Shown one piece after another: positions 1-8,422 of a stretch of DNA of 64,000 nt (positions are counted from its first letter, which is position 1; each line of letters begins with the position of its first letter). Source of the stretch: Erwinia sp. S63 (GTDB taxonomy: Bacteria > Pseudomonadota > Gammaproteobacteria > Enterobacterales > Enterobacteriaceae); the NCBI RefSeq assembly GCF_016625195.1, contig NZ_JACVUP010000002.1:448534-512533 (forward strand), in the 5' to 3' direction. Under the pieces are notes generated by a model. It did no database searches. It was not told the DNA's origin and saw nothing but the letters and a program-made list of their open reading frames with translations. The translations under genes were made by a program, and so were the position numbers.

Positions 1-1
1 T

Positions 2-586
2 GTACTGCTGGTGTGCTGTGACGTGACCGATGCTGGCTCAGTCGAGACGGCGTTCGACCAGGTGGAACAGCATTACGGCCACATTGATATCCTGGTGAAC
101 TGTGCAGGTTATGTGATGTTACAGCCGGTACTGGAAACCGACTTTGCCGAATGGCAGAAGCAGATCGCCGTCAATCTCACCGGTCCTTTCCTCTGTTCGC
201 AAGCCGCGGGCAAACGCATGGTGCGCGCCGGTAATGGCGGCAAGATCATCAATATCGCCTCGCAAGCGGCTTCCATCGCCATTGATAACCACGTGGCTTA
301 TACCTCTGCCAAAGCCGGCCTGCTTGGCATGACCAAAGTGATGGCTAAGGAGTTCGCGCCGCACCGCATCAACGTCAATACCTTGTCGCCCACCGTGGTG
401 CTGACGCCGATGGGCGAAAAGGCCTGGCGCGGTGAAAAGGGTGAACAGATGAAAAAACTGATCCCATTAGGGCGTTTCGCTTACACCGATGAGATTGCCG
501 CCGCCGTGCTGTTCTTCGCCAGCAACGGCAGCGACATGATCACCGGCGCAGATTTAATGATCGATGGCGGCTTCACCATCTGGTAA
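2..586 (+). CDS. SDR-family polyol/sugar dehydrogenase, 5' end cut by window edge
   Basis: NAD(P)-dependent oxidoreductase of the short-chain dehydrogenase/reductase family; the frame is open to the first base, so the N-terminal nucleotide-binding motif lies outside the window. Visible are the NCAG motif after the fourth strand, the catalytic Ser region (NIASQ), the YTSAK catalytic Tyr-Lys pair and the C-terminal MIDGGF typical of classical SDRs. It lies 65 bp ahead of a periplasmic sugar-binding protein, so it probably oxidises the sugar or polyol brought in by that transporter. The overall look is close to SDRs annotated as D-threitol or other polyol dehydrogenases, but the substrate cannot be fixed from the sequence. 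Family certain, substrate a guess. Confidence 0.9.
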   Translation, partial: VLLVCCDVTDAGSVETAFDQVEQHYGHIDILVNCAGYVMLQPVLETDFAEWQKQIAVNLTGPFLCSQAAGKRMVRAGNGGKIINIASQAASIAIDNHVAYTSAKAGLLGMTKVMAKEFAPHRINVNTLSPTVVLTPMGEKAWRGEKGEQMKKLIPLGRFAYTDEIAAAVLFFASNGSDMITGADLMIDGGFTIW

Positions 587-651
587 TGCCGCGCCAGCAC
601 CAGTACGGCCTCAACCCTGCAATAACGACAAAACAATGAGAGAGCACGAAG

Positions 652-1587
652 ATGAAAAAACGTACCCTGTTGTTCACAGCCATTGCCAGTTGCCTGATCG
701 CCCAATCCAGTTTCGCTGCCGACAAAGGCACCATCATGATTCTGGTGAACTCGCTAGATAACCCTTATTACGCTTCTGAAGCCAAAGGCGCCAACCTGAA
801 AGCGCAGGAACTGGGCTATAAAACCAGCGTGCTGTCGCACGGTGAAGACGTTAAGAAGCAGAGCGAATTGATCGATGCCGCCATTGGTAAAAAAGTGCAG
901 GGCATTGTGCTGGATAACGCCGACTCCACCGCCAGCGTCGCGGCAATCAAAAAAGCCAAAGCTGCCGGGATTCCGGTGGTGCTGATTAACCGCGAGATTC
1001 CTGTAGATGATGTGGCGCTGGTGCAAATCACCCATAACAACTTCCAGGCCGGCTCAGACGTCGCCAACGTGTTTGTTGAGAAGATGGGTGAAAAGGGCAG
1101 CTATGCCGAATTGACCTGTAACCTCGCGGACAACAACTGTGTCACCCGTTCGAAATCCTTCCACCAGGTGCTGGATCAGTATCCGGATATGAAATCTGTC
1201 GCGCGTCAGGATGCGAAAGGCACCCTGATTGATGGCAAACGCATTATGGATAGCATCCTGCAAGCTCATCCCGATGTGAAAGGCGTGATCTGTGGCAACG
1301 GCCCGGTGGCGCTGGGCGCGATTGCGGCACTCAAAGCCGCAGGTCGCAATGATGTCACCGTGGTGGGCATCGACGGCAGCAACGACGAACGTGATGCGGT
1401 AGAAAAAGGCGATCTGAAAGCCACGGTGATGTTGCAGGCGCAAGCTATTGCCGCACAGGGCGTGACCGATCTCGACAACTTCATCCAGAAAGGGGTTAAG
1501 CCAGAGAAGCAGCGCGTGATGTTCCGCGGCATTTTGATCACCCCGGACAATGCCAAAGGCGTGCAGGACTTTAACTACAAGTCGTAA
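652..1587 (+). CDS. Periplasmic sugar/polyol-binding protein of an ABC transporter (RbsB type)
   Basis: 311 residues, the usual length of the type I periplasmic binding proteins of the ribose/galactose/autoinducer-2 group. A signal peptide with a basic start, a hydrophobic core and a cleavage site after SSFA is seen at residues 1-22. Typical family segments are the NSLDNPYYA start of the first domain and the TVVGIDGSNDERDAV region of the second. It captures a sugar or polyol in the periplasm and hands it to the permease encoded downstream. Two cysteines (in LTCNLADNNCVT) could form a disulphide. It is followed by a DUF2291 lipoprotein, the ATPase and the permease in one transcription unit. 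Confidence 0.92.
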   Translation: MKKRTLLFTAIASCLIAQSSFAADKGTIMILVNSLDNPYYASEAKGANLKAQELGYKTSVLSHGEDVKKQSELIDAAIGKKVQGIVLDNADSTASVAAIKKAKAAGIPVVLINREIPVDDVALVQITHNNFQAGSDVANVFVEKMGEKGSYAELTCNLADNNCVTRSKSFHQVLDQYPDMKSVARQDAKGTLIDGKRIMDSILQAHPDVKGVICGNGPVALGAIAALKAAGRNDVTVVGIDGSNDERDAVEKGDLKATVMLQAQAIAAQGVTDLDNFIQKGVKPEKQRVMFRGILITPDNAKGVQDFNYKS

Positions 1588-1632
1588 TCAATAATCGGTG
1601 CGCCTGTTATGCAGGCGCCTCAGGAGAATGTG

Positions 1633-2244
1633 ATGCACAAACGACTCTGGTTACTGCTGCCTGTCGTGATCCTTAGCGGTTGCCGCATTGTGTCGCAGCA
1701 GGAGCTGGCCGACCTGAAAAATCCCCCCAATCCCAAAATGGCCAATATTGCTCAGACCTGGCAGCAGAAACTGGTGCCGCAGATTCAGCACGATGCGAAG
1801 CCGGTGGCTGAACTGCTAAATGCGCTGAAATCCAGCAAAGATTTTGACAGCGCTTGTCAAACCTACGGCTATCGCGCACAGGAAGAGAACCCCTGTGTCT
1901 TTAGCGTCAACGTCAGTGGTGAAGTCACGGCCGTGAATACCACCTCACGTAATGGCCGCATGACGGTGAAAGATGTATCTGGCGATAACGTGACAGTGCA
2001 AATCGGGCCAATTTTCCCTGGCACGGTACTGCGTGATGCCTATAAAGGGGCCAGCTATCAGGACTTCAACGATCAGGTGCTGTTTGGCGACTACAGCCGC
2101 GCCATTAATCAGCAGGCCGCCAATATGATGAGCACCTTCAAGCCCAAAGTCGGCGATAAAGTGCAGCTGTCCGGCGTGTTCAGCAGCTTCGATACCCCTG
2201 AGCAGGTGCCAAATGTCACACCTGCTGCCATCGTGCGGCAGTAA
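1633..2244 (+). CDS. DUF2291 family predicted lipoprotein
   Basis: 203 residues starting at ATG 1633, preceded by AGGAG at 1622-1626; an upstream in-frame ATG at 1609 lacks a ribosome site and would disrupt the signal sequence. The N-terminus is a lipoprotein signal with lipobox LSGC (Cys17). The rest looks like a periplasmic beta-rich domain (VSGEVTAVNTTSRNGRMTVKDVSG). It matches the DUF2291 family, which recurs beside sugar ABC transporters of the ribose type, but no biochemical role is established to my knowledge. Its place between binding protein and ATPase suggests a transport accessory, for example docking of the binding protein at the inner membrane; this is inference. Confidence 0.8.
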   Translation: MHKRLWLLLPVVILSGCRIVSQQELADLKNPPNPKMANIAQTWQQKLVPQIQHDAKPVAELLNALKSSKDFDSACQTYGYRAQEENPCVFSVNVSGEVTAVNTTSRNGRMTVKDVSGDNVTVQIGPIFPGTVLRDAYKGASYQDFNDQVLFGDYSRAINQQAANMMSTFKPKVGDKVQLSGVFSSFDTPEQVPNVTPAAIVRQ

Positions 2245-2253
2245 GGAGTGGGC

Positions 2254-3774
2254 ATGCAAAATCCTCAAAGTGACGTGATCATCGAAACCCGTAACGTGTC
2301 GCGTATTTATCCCGGCGTGACCGCGTTGGATCAGGTGAACTACCGCGTCTATCGCAACAAAGTGAATGTGCTGATTGGCGAAAACGGTGCCGGTAAATCC
2401 ACCATGATGAAGATGCTGGCGGGCGTGGAAACGCCTTCATCCGGTGAAATTCTGCTGGACGGCGAAGTGGTGTCGCTCAGCTCCACTCATCAGGCGGAAA
2501 AGCACGGTATCAGCATCATCTTTCAGGAACTTAACCTGTTCCCCAACATGAACGTGATGGACAACATCTTTATCGCCAACGAGTTTTTCCAGCGCGGGGT
2601 GATCAACGAAAAGTATCAGTACGCGCTGGCGAAATCGTTACTGGAGCGGCTGGAACTGGATGTTGATCCTTATGCGGCGCTGGGCGAACTGGGGATTGGC
2701 CATCAGCAACTGGTCGAGATTGCCAGGGCGCTGTCGAAAGATACGCGCGTGCTGATCATGGATGAACCCACCAGTGCACTCAGCCAGTCTGAAGTGAAGG
2801 TGCTGTTCAACGTCATTGATCAGCTGAAACGGCGTGGCGTCACCATCATCTATATCTCGCATCGACTGGAAGAGCTGATGGAGATTGGCGATCACATCAC
2901 CATTTTCCGCGACGGCCGTTTTATCAGTGAGCGGGAAGTGCGTGATGCGTCAGTTCCCTGGATCATCGAACAGATGGTTGGTGACAAGAAAAAGCACTTC
3001 GACTATCAGCCCGCAGCACAGGGCGAAACGATTTTGCACGTCAACGGCCTGACGGCGCTGCATCAGAATGGCGGCTATAAGCTCAATGATGTGTCGTTCT
3101 CACTGCGCAAGGGCGAAGTGATCGGCATTTACGGTTTGCTGGGCGCGGGGCGCACCGAGCTGTTTAAAGGGCTGATTGGCATGATGCATTGTCAGTCTGG
3201 CAGCGTCAGTTTGAATGGCGAAGTGCTGGATAAACGCAACTTCCAGCAGCGCTTAAAGAAAGGCATTGCGCTGGTGCCGGAAGATCGACAAACCGAAGGC
3301 GTGGTGCAGTTGATGTCCATCACCGCCAACATGACGCTCAGCGATCTCAGCCTGCGTGGTTTCCGCCGTGCGCTGCGCTTACTCAACCCCCGTAAAGAGC
3401 AAAGTCGCGTCGATGAAATGATTGGTCACCTCGCCATCAAAGTCAGTGACCCGGAACTGCCGATTACCTCACTTAGCGGCGGTAACCAGCAGAAAGTGGT
3501 GCTGGGAAAAGCGCTGATGACGGGCCCTCAAGTGGTTTTGCTGGATGAACCCACGCGTGGGATCGATGTGGGGGCCAAAACGGATGTGTACCACCTGATT
3601 GGCAATCTCGCACAGCAAGGTCTGGCGGTGATGTTCTCCTCTTCTGAACTGGACGAGGTGATGGCACTGGCCGATCGCATTTTGGTGATGGCCGATGGCC
3701 GTATTACCGCCGACTTACCGCGCAGCGCAGCAACGCGAGAAGCGCTGATTAGCGCCTCAACACCGCATGATTGA
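2254..3774 (+). CDS. Sugar ABC transporter ATP-binding protein, two ABC domains (RbsA type)
   Basis: 506 residues from ATG 2254 (AAGGAG at 2243-2248); a GTG at 2248 sits inside the ribosome site and is rejected. Two fused ATPase domains as in RbsA/MglA: first domain with Walker A GENGAGKS at about 42-49 and Walker B LIMDEPTSALS; second domain with degenerate Walker A GLLGAGRTE, signature LSGGNQQKV and Walker B LLDEPTRGID. The degenerate second P-loop is normal for this family. It energises import of the sugar or polyol through the permease encoded 19 bp downstream. It overlaps neither neighbour, but the 9-bp gap to the lipoprotein gene implies co-translation. Confidence 0.95.
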   Translation: MQNPQSDVIIETRNVSRIYPGVTALDQVNYRVYRNKVNVLIGENGAGKSTMMKMLAGVETPSSGEILLDGEVVSLSSTHQAEKHGISIIFQELNLFPNMNVMDNIFIANEFFQRGVINEKYQYALAKSLLERLELDVDPYAALGELGIGHQQLVEIARALSKDTRVLIMDEPTSALSQSEVKVLFNVIDQLKRRGVTIIYISHRLEELMEIGDHITIFRDGRFISEREVRDASVPWIIEQMVGDKKKHFDYQPAAQGETILHVNGLTALHQNGGYKLNDVSFSLRKGEVIGIYGLLGAGRTELFKGLIGMMHCQSGSVSLNGEVLDKRNFQQRLKKGIALVPEDRQTEGVVQLMSITANMTLSDLSLRGFRRALRLLNPRKEQSRVDEMIGHLAIKVSDPELPITSLSGGNQQKVVLGKALMTGPQVVLLDEPTRGIDVGAKTDVYHLIGNLAQQGLAVMFSSSELDEVMALADRILVMADGRITADLPRSAATREALISASTPHD

Positions 3775-3793
3775 GCCTGCAGGAGATCAATAA

Positions 3794-4861
3794 ATGAACC
3801 AGAAATACCTGCTTTATATGTACTTGCTGAAAGCGCGAACCTTTATCGCGTTACTGATCGTGGTCGGCTTTTTCAGCTTTATGGTGCCCAACTTCCTGAC
3901 CACCTCAAACCTGCTGATCATGACGCAGCACGTTGCCATCACCGGGCTGCTGGCGATTGGCATGACGCTGGTGATCCTGACGGGCGGCATCGATCTGTCA
4001 GTCGGCGCGGTGGCGGGCATCTGCGGCATGGTGGCGGGAGCGCTGCTGACCAATGGCGTGCCGCTGTGGGGCGGTAATACGTTGTTCTTTAACGTGCCGG
4101 AAGTGATTCTGGTGGTGGCGCTGTTCGGCATCGTGCTGGGGTTGATCAACGGCACCGTGGTGACGCGTCTGGGCGTTGCGCCCTTTATCTGCACCCTCGG
4201 CATGATGTATGTGGCCCGCGGGGCCGCGCTGCTGTTCAACGATGGCAGTACCTACGCCAATCTGGTGGGGATGCCAGCATTGGGCAATACCGGTTTTGCG
4301 TTGCTGGGATCGGGCAGCGTGCTTGGCGTCTACATCCCAATCTGGTTAATGATTGGCTTCCTGCTGCTCGGCCTCTATCTGACACGTAAAACCCCGCTGG
4401 GCCGCTATATCTATGCCACCGGCGGCAATGAATCTGCGGCACGCCTGGCCGGTGTACCGATCATTAAGGTCAAAGTGTTTGTCTATGCCTTCTCCGGTTT
4501 ATGCGCCGCGCTGGTGGGATTGATCGTCGCATCCCAACTGCAAACCGCGCACCCGATGACCGGCAACATGTTTGAGATGGACGCCATCGGTGCAACCGTA
4601 TTGGGCGGAACGGCGTTAGCAGGGGGGCGCGGGCGCGTATCAGGTTCGATCATCGGTGCCTTTGTCATCGTGTTCCTCGCCGATGGCATGGTGATGATGG
4701 GCGTCAGCGATTTCTGGCAAATGGTGATTAAAGGGCTGGTGATTGTCACCGCCGTGGTCATCGATCAGTTCCAGCAAAAATTACAAAGTAAGGTGGTGCT
4801 GCTGCGCAGACATGAAAAAAAGCAGCAATCGGCCGCCCTGCCTGAAGCAACGCATGGATAA
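3794..4861 (+). CDS. Sugar ABC transporter permease (RbsC type)
   Basis: 355 residues, strongly hydrophobic with about eight to ten membrane segments, and the RbsC-family hallmark TGGIDLSVGAVAGI in the second to third segment region. Ribosome site AGGAG precedes the ATG. A single permease gene is present, so the channel is expected to be a homodimer, as for RbsC. The C-terminal tail after the last membrane helix is charged and slightly longer than in RbsC (LRRHEKKQQSAALPEATHG), probably cytoplasmic. The gene ends 11 bp before the second dehydrogenase gene, which places it in the same operon. Confidence 0.95.
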   Translation: MNQKYLLYMYLLKARTFIALLIVVGFFSFMVPNFLTTSNLLIMTQHVAITGLLAIGMTLVILTGGIDLSVGAVAGICGMVAGALLTNGVPLWGGNTLFFNVPEVILVVALFGIVLGLINGTVVTRLGVAPFICTLGMMYVARGAALLFNDGSTYANLVGMPALGNTGFALLGSGSVLGVYIPIWLMIGFLLLGLYLTRKTPLGRYIYATGGNESAARLAGVPIIKVKVFVYAFSGLCAALVGLIVASQLQTAHPMTGNMFEMDAIGATVLGGTALAGGRGRVSGSIIGAFVIVFLADGMVMMGVSDFWQMVIKGLVIVTAVVIDQFQQKLQSKVVLLRRHEKKQQSAALPEATHG

Positions 4862-4872
4862 CAGGAGGCAAT

Positions 4873-5670
4873 ATGACACGCGATTTTAGTGGAAAAACGG
4901 TGGTGATTACCGGCGCATGCCGCGGGATTGGCGCGGGCATCGCCGCACGATTTGCGCGCGATGGCGCACGGCTGGTGATGGTGTCCAATTCGGACCGGGT
5001 ATTCACCACGGCGCGGACGCTGGAAGAACAGCATGGCAGCGAGATTCTGGCGCTGCAGGTGGATGTGACCAATGAAGCCGAAGTGCAGCAGCTTTATCAG
5101 CAGGCGGCGGAGCGCTTTGGCACCATTGATGTCTCGATTCAGAATGCCGGAGTGATCACTATTGATCGCTTTGATTCAATGCCAAAGAGCGACTTTGAAA
5201 AAATCCTGGCGGTCAACACCACGGCCGTGTGGCTGTGCTGCCGCGAAGCGGCGAAATATATGGTTAAGCAGGGCAGTGGCAGCCTGATTAACACGTCATC
5301 TGGTCAGGGGCGGCAGGGCTTTATTTACACGCCACACTATGCGGCCAGTAAAATGGGTGTCATCGGTATTACTCAGAGTCTTGCTCTGGAGCTGGCGCCG
5401 TGGCACATCACCGTTAACGCTTTCTGTCCGGGTATCATCGAAAGTGAGATGTGGGATTATAACGATCGCGTGTGGGGAGAAATCCTCAGCAGCGATAAAA
5501 AGCAGTATGGCAAAGGTGAGTTGATGGCGGAATGGGTGGAAAATATTCCGTTGAAACGCGCCGGACAGCCGCAGGATGTCGCCGGGTTGGTGGCGTTCCT
5601 CGCCTCGGACGATGCGCGCTACATCACCGGTCAAACCATCAATGTGGATGGCGGGCTGATATTCTCCTAA
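4873..5670 (+). CDS. SDR-family polyol/sugar dehydrogenase
   Basis: 265 residues, a complete classical short-chain dehydrogenase: cofactor loop TGACRGIG at residues 13-20, NAG at 91-93, catalytic Tyr156 and Lys160 in HYAASK, and C-terminal VDGGLIFS. Ribosome site AGGAGG lies just before the ATG. It is the last gene of the ABC transport operon and a second SDR beside the truncated one at the window start. Two dehydrogenases in one operon fit a polyol route in which a first oxidation and a later step, or two stereoisomers, are handled separately. The acidic or basic residue that sets NAD versus NADP choice was not resolved, and the substrate is unknown. Confidence 0.9.
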   Translation: MTRDFSGKTVVITGACRGIGAGIAARFARDGARLVMVSNSDRVFTTARTLEEQHGSEILALQVDVTNEAEVQQLYQQAAERFGTIDVSIQNAGVITIDRFDSMPKSDFEKILAVNTTAVWLCCREAAKYMVKQGSGSLINTSSGQGRQGFIYTPHYAASKMGVIGITQSLALELAPWHITVNAFCPGIIESEMWDYNDRVWGEILSSDKKQYGKGELMAEWVENIPLKRAGQPQDVAGLVAFLASDDARYITGQTINVDGGLIFS

Positions 5671-5881
5671 TCGCAGCAGCCGTGAGCGTCTTGCGGGGCT
5701 GTACGCAGGGCGCTCTGCGGAGCGATTTAGTGATCAAGAGAAAATGATGCCTTTTGCTAATCAGGCAATGTCCTAATTCAGCCCGGCCTTTTCTGCAAAA
5801 TCGGCAGAATGTGTTAGGGTATTCCAGTACAGTTTTGTGAGCCACTTCAAATTCTAAACTGGATAAAAGCCTGTTTTTGCT

Positions 5882-7318
5882 ATGACATCTGTTTTATCTG
5901 CTTTCAAATCACTGCGCATGCTGCCCGCTGCAACGGGGCTGCTTTTCACCGCGCCTGCTCTGGCGCTGGTGACCGATACGCATGTCGCCGATGCGCCCTT
6001 TAGCGATCCTGAACGCTTCCAGAAAATGGCCAGCGATCTGCCTGCACTCGGCTATGAAGATGAAAATGCGACCTTCAGCAAAAATCTGGCGACCATCGCT
6101 AAGAGCATTGGTGAAGCCAGTCAGGACAGCACCAGTGACAACACTTTTGGTCATCAGGCGGGTATCTGGGCGTTTAATCATTTCCGCGATGAAGTGGCAA
6201 ACCGCGTGGTGGATGAGGGCCAATCTCTGCTTTCTCCCTACGGTAAAGCGCAGATCGATTTTAATGTCGATATGGATGGTAACTTCACCGGCAGTGGTGC
6301 TTCTCTGCTTACGCCGTGGGCCGATCGCTATCAATATTTGACGTTTAGTGAGGTGGGCTTCCACCAAACGGATGATGGGCTGGTGGGCAATATCGGCTTG
6401 GGACAACGCTGGACGGCGGGAAAATGGCTGCTCGGTTACAACGGTTTTGTCGATCGTATGTTCAACAGCGGATTGCAGCGCGCTTCAGTGGGCACCGAAG
6501 CCTGGGGCGACTATCTGCGCTTCTCGGCTAACTACTACACACCGCTATCGGGCTGGCAAAACCGCGATCCTTTCCAGCAGCAGCGAATGGCGCGCGGCTA
6601 CGATTTCACCACTCAGGGCTATCTGCCTTTCTATCGCCAACTCGGCATGTCGGTAAGTTGGGAACAGTATCTGGGCAATGATGTGGATCTGTTCAGCAGC
6701 GGCAACACTTATCACAATCCTTCGGCGCTGACCTTTGGTGTCTCCTACACACCGGTGCCGCTGGTGACACTCTCTGCCAGCCACAAAACCAGTAATGAAG
6801 GTGAAAGTCAGGATCAGCTGGGTTTACATCTTAACTATCGTTTCGGCGTGCCGCTGAGCCAGCAGTTGAGTGCCGACAACGTGGCAGAAGCGCGTTCGCT
6901 GCGCGGCAGTCGTTACGACATGGTGACGCGCAACAATACGCCGGTGGTGGAGTATCGTCAGCGCAAAACCTTGTCGGTGTTCCTTGCCACACCGCCATGG
7001 CAATTAAACGGCGGTGAAAGCCTGCCGCTGAAATTGCAAATCCGTAATGCCAATCCGATCACCAAGGTGACGTGGCAGGGCGATACCCAGGCGTTAAGTC
7101 TCACGCCGGGCGCGAATCCTAACGATCCGCAAGGATGGAGCATCATTATGCCCGCGTGGAACAGCGCATCTGACGCCACTAACAGCTATCGTCTGTCTGT
7201 GACACTGGAAGACAGCAAGGGCGGCCGGGTGACCTCCAACTGGATTACGCTGCAAATTCAGGAGCCGTTTAGCATAAATTCTGGTGAGGATAATCGCTTC
7301 GATTTGCTGGCGCCTTAA
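5882..7318 (+). CDS. ychO: YchO/YchP-type inverse autotransporter (invasin/intimin beta-barrel family)
   Basis: 478 residues. Signal peptide (residues 1-24, ending ALA). Residues about 60-340 match the inverse-autotransporter beta-domain: the conserved WLLGYNGFVDR segment, alternating aromatic strands, and FGVSYTPVPLVTLSASHK near the end of the barrel. The last 130 residues form what looks like a single bacterial Ig-like domain, so it is short, as in E. coli YchO (about 460 residues), not a long adhesin. It is expected to sit in the outer membrane with the small C-terminal domain exposed; the family is linked to adhesion and invasion. No good ribosome site is seen before ATG 5882. It stands alone between the polyol operon and a regulator gene. 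Confidence 0.85.
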   Translation: MTSVLSAFKSLRMLPAATGLLFTAPALALVTDTHVADAPFSDPERFQKMASDLPALGYEDENATFSKNLATIAKSIGEASQDSTSDNTFGHQAGIWAFNHFRDEVANRVVDEGQSLLSPYGKAQIDFNVDMDGNFTGSGASLLTPWADRYQYLTFSEVGFHQTDDGLVGNIGLGQRWTAGKWLLGYNGFVDRMFNSGLQRASVGTEAWGDYLRFSANYYTPLSGWQNRDPFQQQRMARGYDFTTQGYLPFYRQLGMSVSWEQYLGNDVDLFSSGNTYHNPSALTFGVSYTPVPLVTLSASHKTSNEGESQDQLGLHLNYRFGVPLSQQLSADNVAEARSLRGSRYDMVTRNNTPVVEYRQRKTLSVFLATPPWQLNGGESLPLKLQIRNANPITKVTWQGDTQALSLTPGANPNDPQGWSIIMPAWNSASDATNSYRLSVTLEDSKGGRVTSNWITLQIQEPFSINSGEDNRFDLLAP

Positions 7319-7387
7319 AACGGTCATCGACGAAATTCCCGCCACTTCAGTGCATGAACCTGGTAATATAGCGGCTTATTGTCAAGA

Positions 7388-8422
7388 ATGGATTCTTATT
7401 GCATGCCTTCAATTCCGGTTCCGCTGGTTACGCTACTGGTGCTGCTGATTTTAATCGTGACCTTAGCGGCGAACGATAAGCAACGCCACCAAACCACGCT
7501 GCTATTTCTGGTCGTCTGCTCACTGTTACTGGCGGTGGGAGCATTACGTTGGATCTGGCCGTCAACACCACTCATGGCTTTGCGCGTGTTATTAGCAACG
7601 CTAATTCCGGCGCTGGCCTGGCACTGTTTCAGCCCGCATACGACTCATCAATATTCACGCTGGAAAATCGTCCCGACCGCGCTGGCCATCATCATTATGC
7701 AGTGCTGGCCAGAAGCCATTGATAGCGCGCTATTTGTGCTTTATATCGGATACGGGGTGACATTGATTCTTATGGGCTTAGGCGGTGGGGATCGATTTAG
7801 CGATGCGCGCATCGGTGAAGTCGGGCTGGCGGCAAGAATGGCTCTTACCGCCGGTGTTTTTCTTTGCTTCTCTGGTATGACAGATTTGCTGGTGGCGCTC
7901 GAATTCACTTTGCATCAGGGCAAGCTTGTGCCGCAAATCATCGCGATACTGCAAAGTTTAATGCTGCCTTTGCTTAGTCTGGCGATTGTACTTGCAGCAC
8001 GGACCCGGCCCCGGGAAGTGAGTATTGAGACAGTACTGCCCAATTCTTCTCCGTTGCAGACGCCTGAGCAGGCAGCCTTGTGCCTGCAACTGGAAAATCG
8101 ACTGCGGCAGGATGACCTGTTCCTTAATACACAACTCACGTTGAATCTGTTAGCGCGCAAAGCCGGTATTCCCTCGCGTCACATCTCACGTGCGATCAAT
8201 GCGACTTACCACTGCAATGTTTCTCAGTGGATAAATGGTTTTCGCATCGCTCATGCGCAGCAGTTGCTTCGAAGCAGTTCACTGCCGGTTACGGAGGTGA
8301 TGCTGGCGTCAGGATTCACCACTAAATCAAATTTCAATCGCGAGTTTTTACGCATTAGCGGACAGACGCCGAGTGCATTTCGTCAGCAGGCGGGTTCAAT
8401 GCCGCTGTCAGAAAGCGAGTGA
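7388..8422 (+). CDS. Membrane-anchored AraC-family transcriptional regulator
   Basis: About 344 residues. The first 210 hold roughly six to seven hydrophobic helices (for example VPLVTLLVLLILIVTL, MALRVLLATLIPALAW, MLPLLSLAIVLAA), followed by a C-terminal AraC double helix-turn-helix: LTLNLLARKAGIPSRHISRAI and ASGFTTKSNFNREFLRISGQTPS. Such proteins sense a signal in or across the inner membrane and bind DNA directly. The start is uncertain: ATG 7388 or ATG 7403 are possible and neither has a clear ribosome site; a TTG at 7379 also opens the frame. Its 3' end overlaps the convergent hydrolase gene by 68 bp. Target and signal are unknown; the neighbouring hydrolase, porin and ychO are candidates by position only. 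Confidence 0.85.
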   Translation: MDSYCMPSIPVPLVTLLVLLILIVTLAANDKQRHQTTLLFLVVCSLLLAVGALRWIWPSTPLMALRVLLATLIPALAWHCFSPHTTHQYSRWKIVPTALAIIIMQCWPEAIDSALFVLYIGYGVTLILMGLGGGDRFSDARIGEVGLAARMALTAGVFLCFSGMTDLLVALEFTLHQGKLVPQIIAILQSLMLPLLSLAIVLAARTRPREVSIETVLPNSSPLQTPEQAALCLQLENRLRQDDLFLNTQLTLNLLARKAGIPSRHISRAINATYHCNVSQWINGFRIAHAQQLLRSSSLPVTEVMLASGFTTKSNFNREFLRISGQTPSAFRQQAGSMPLSESE

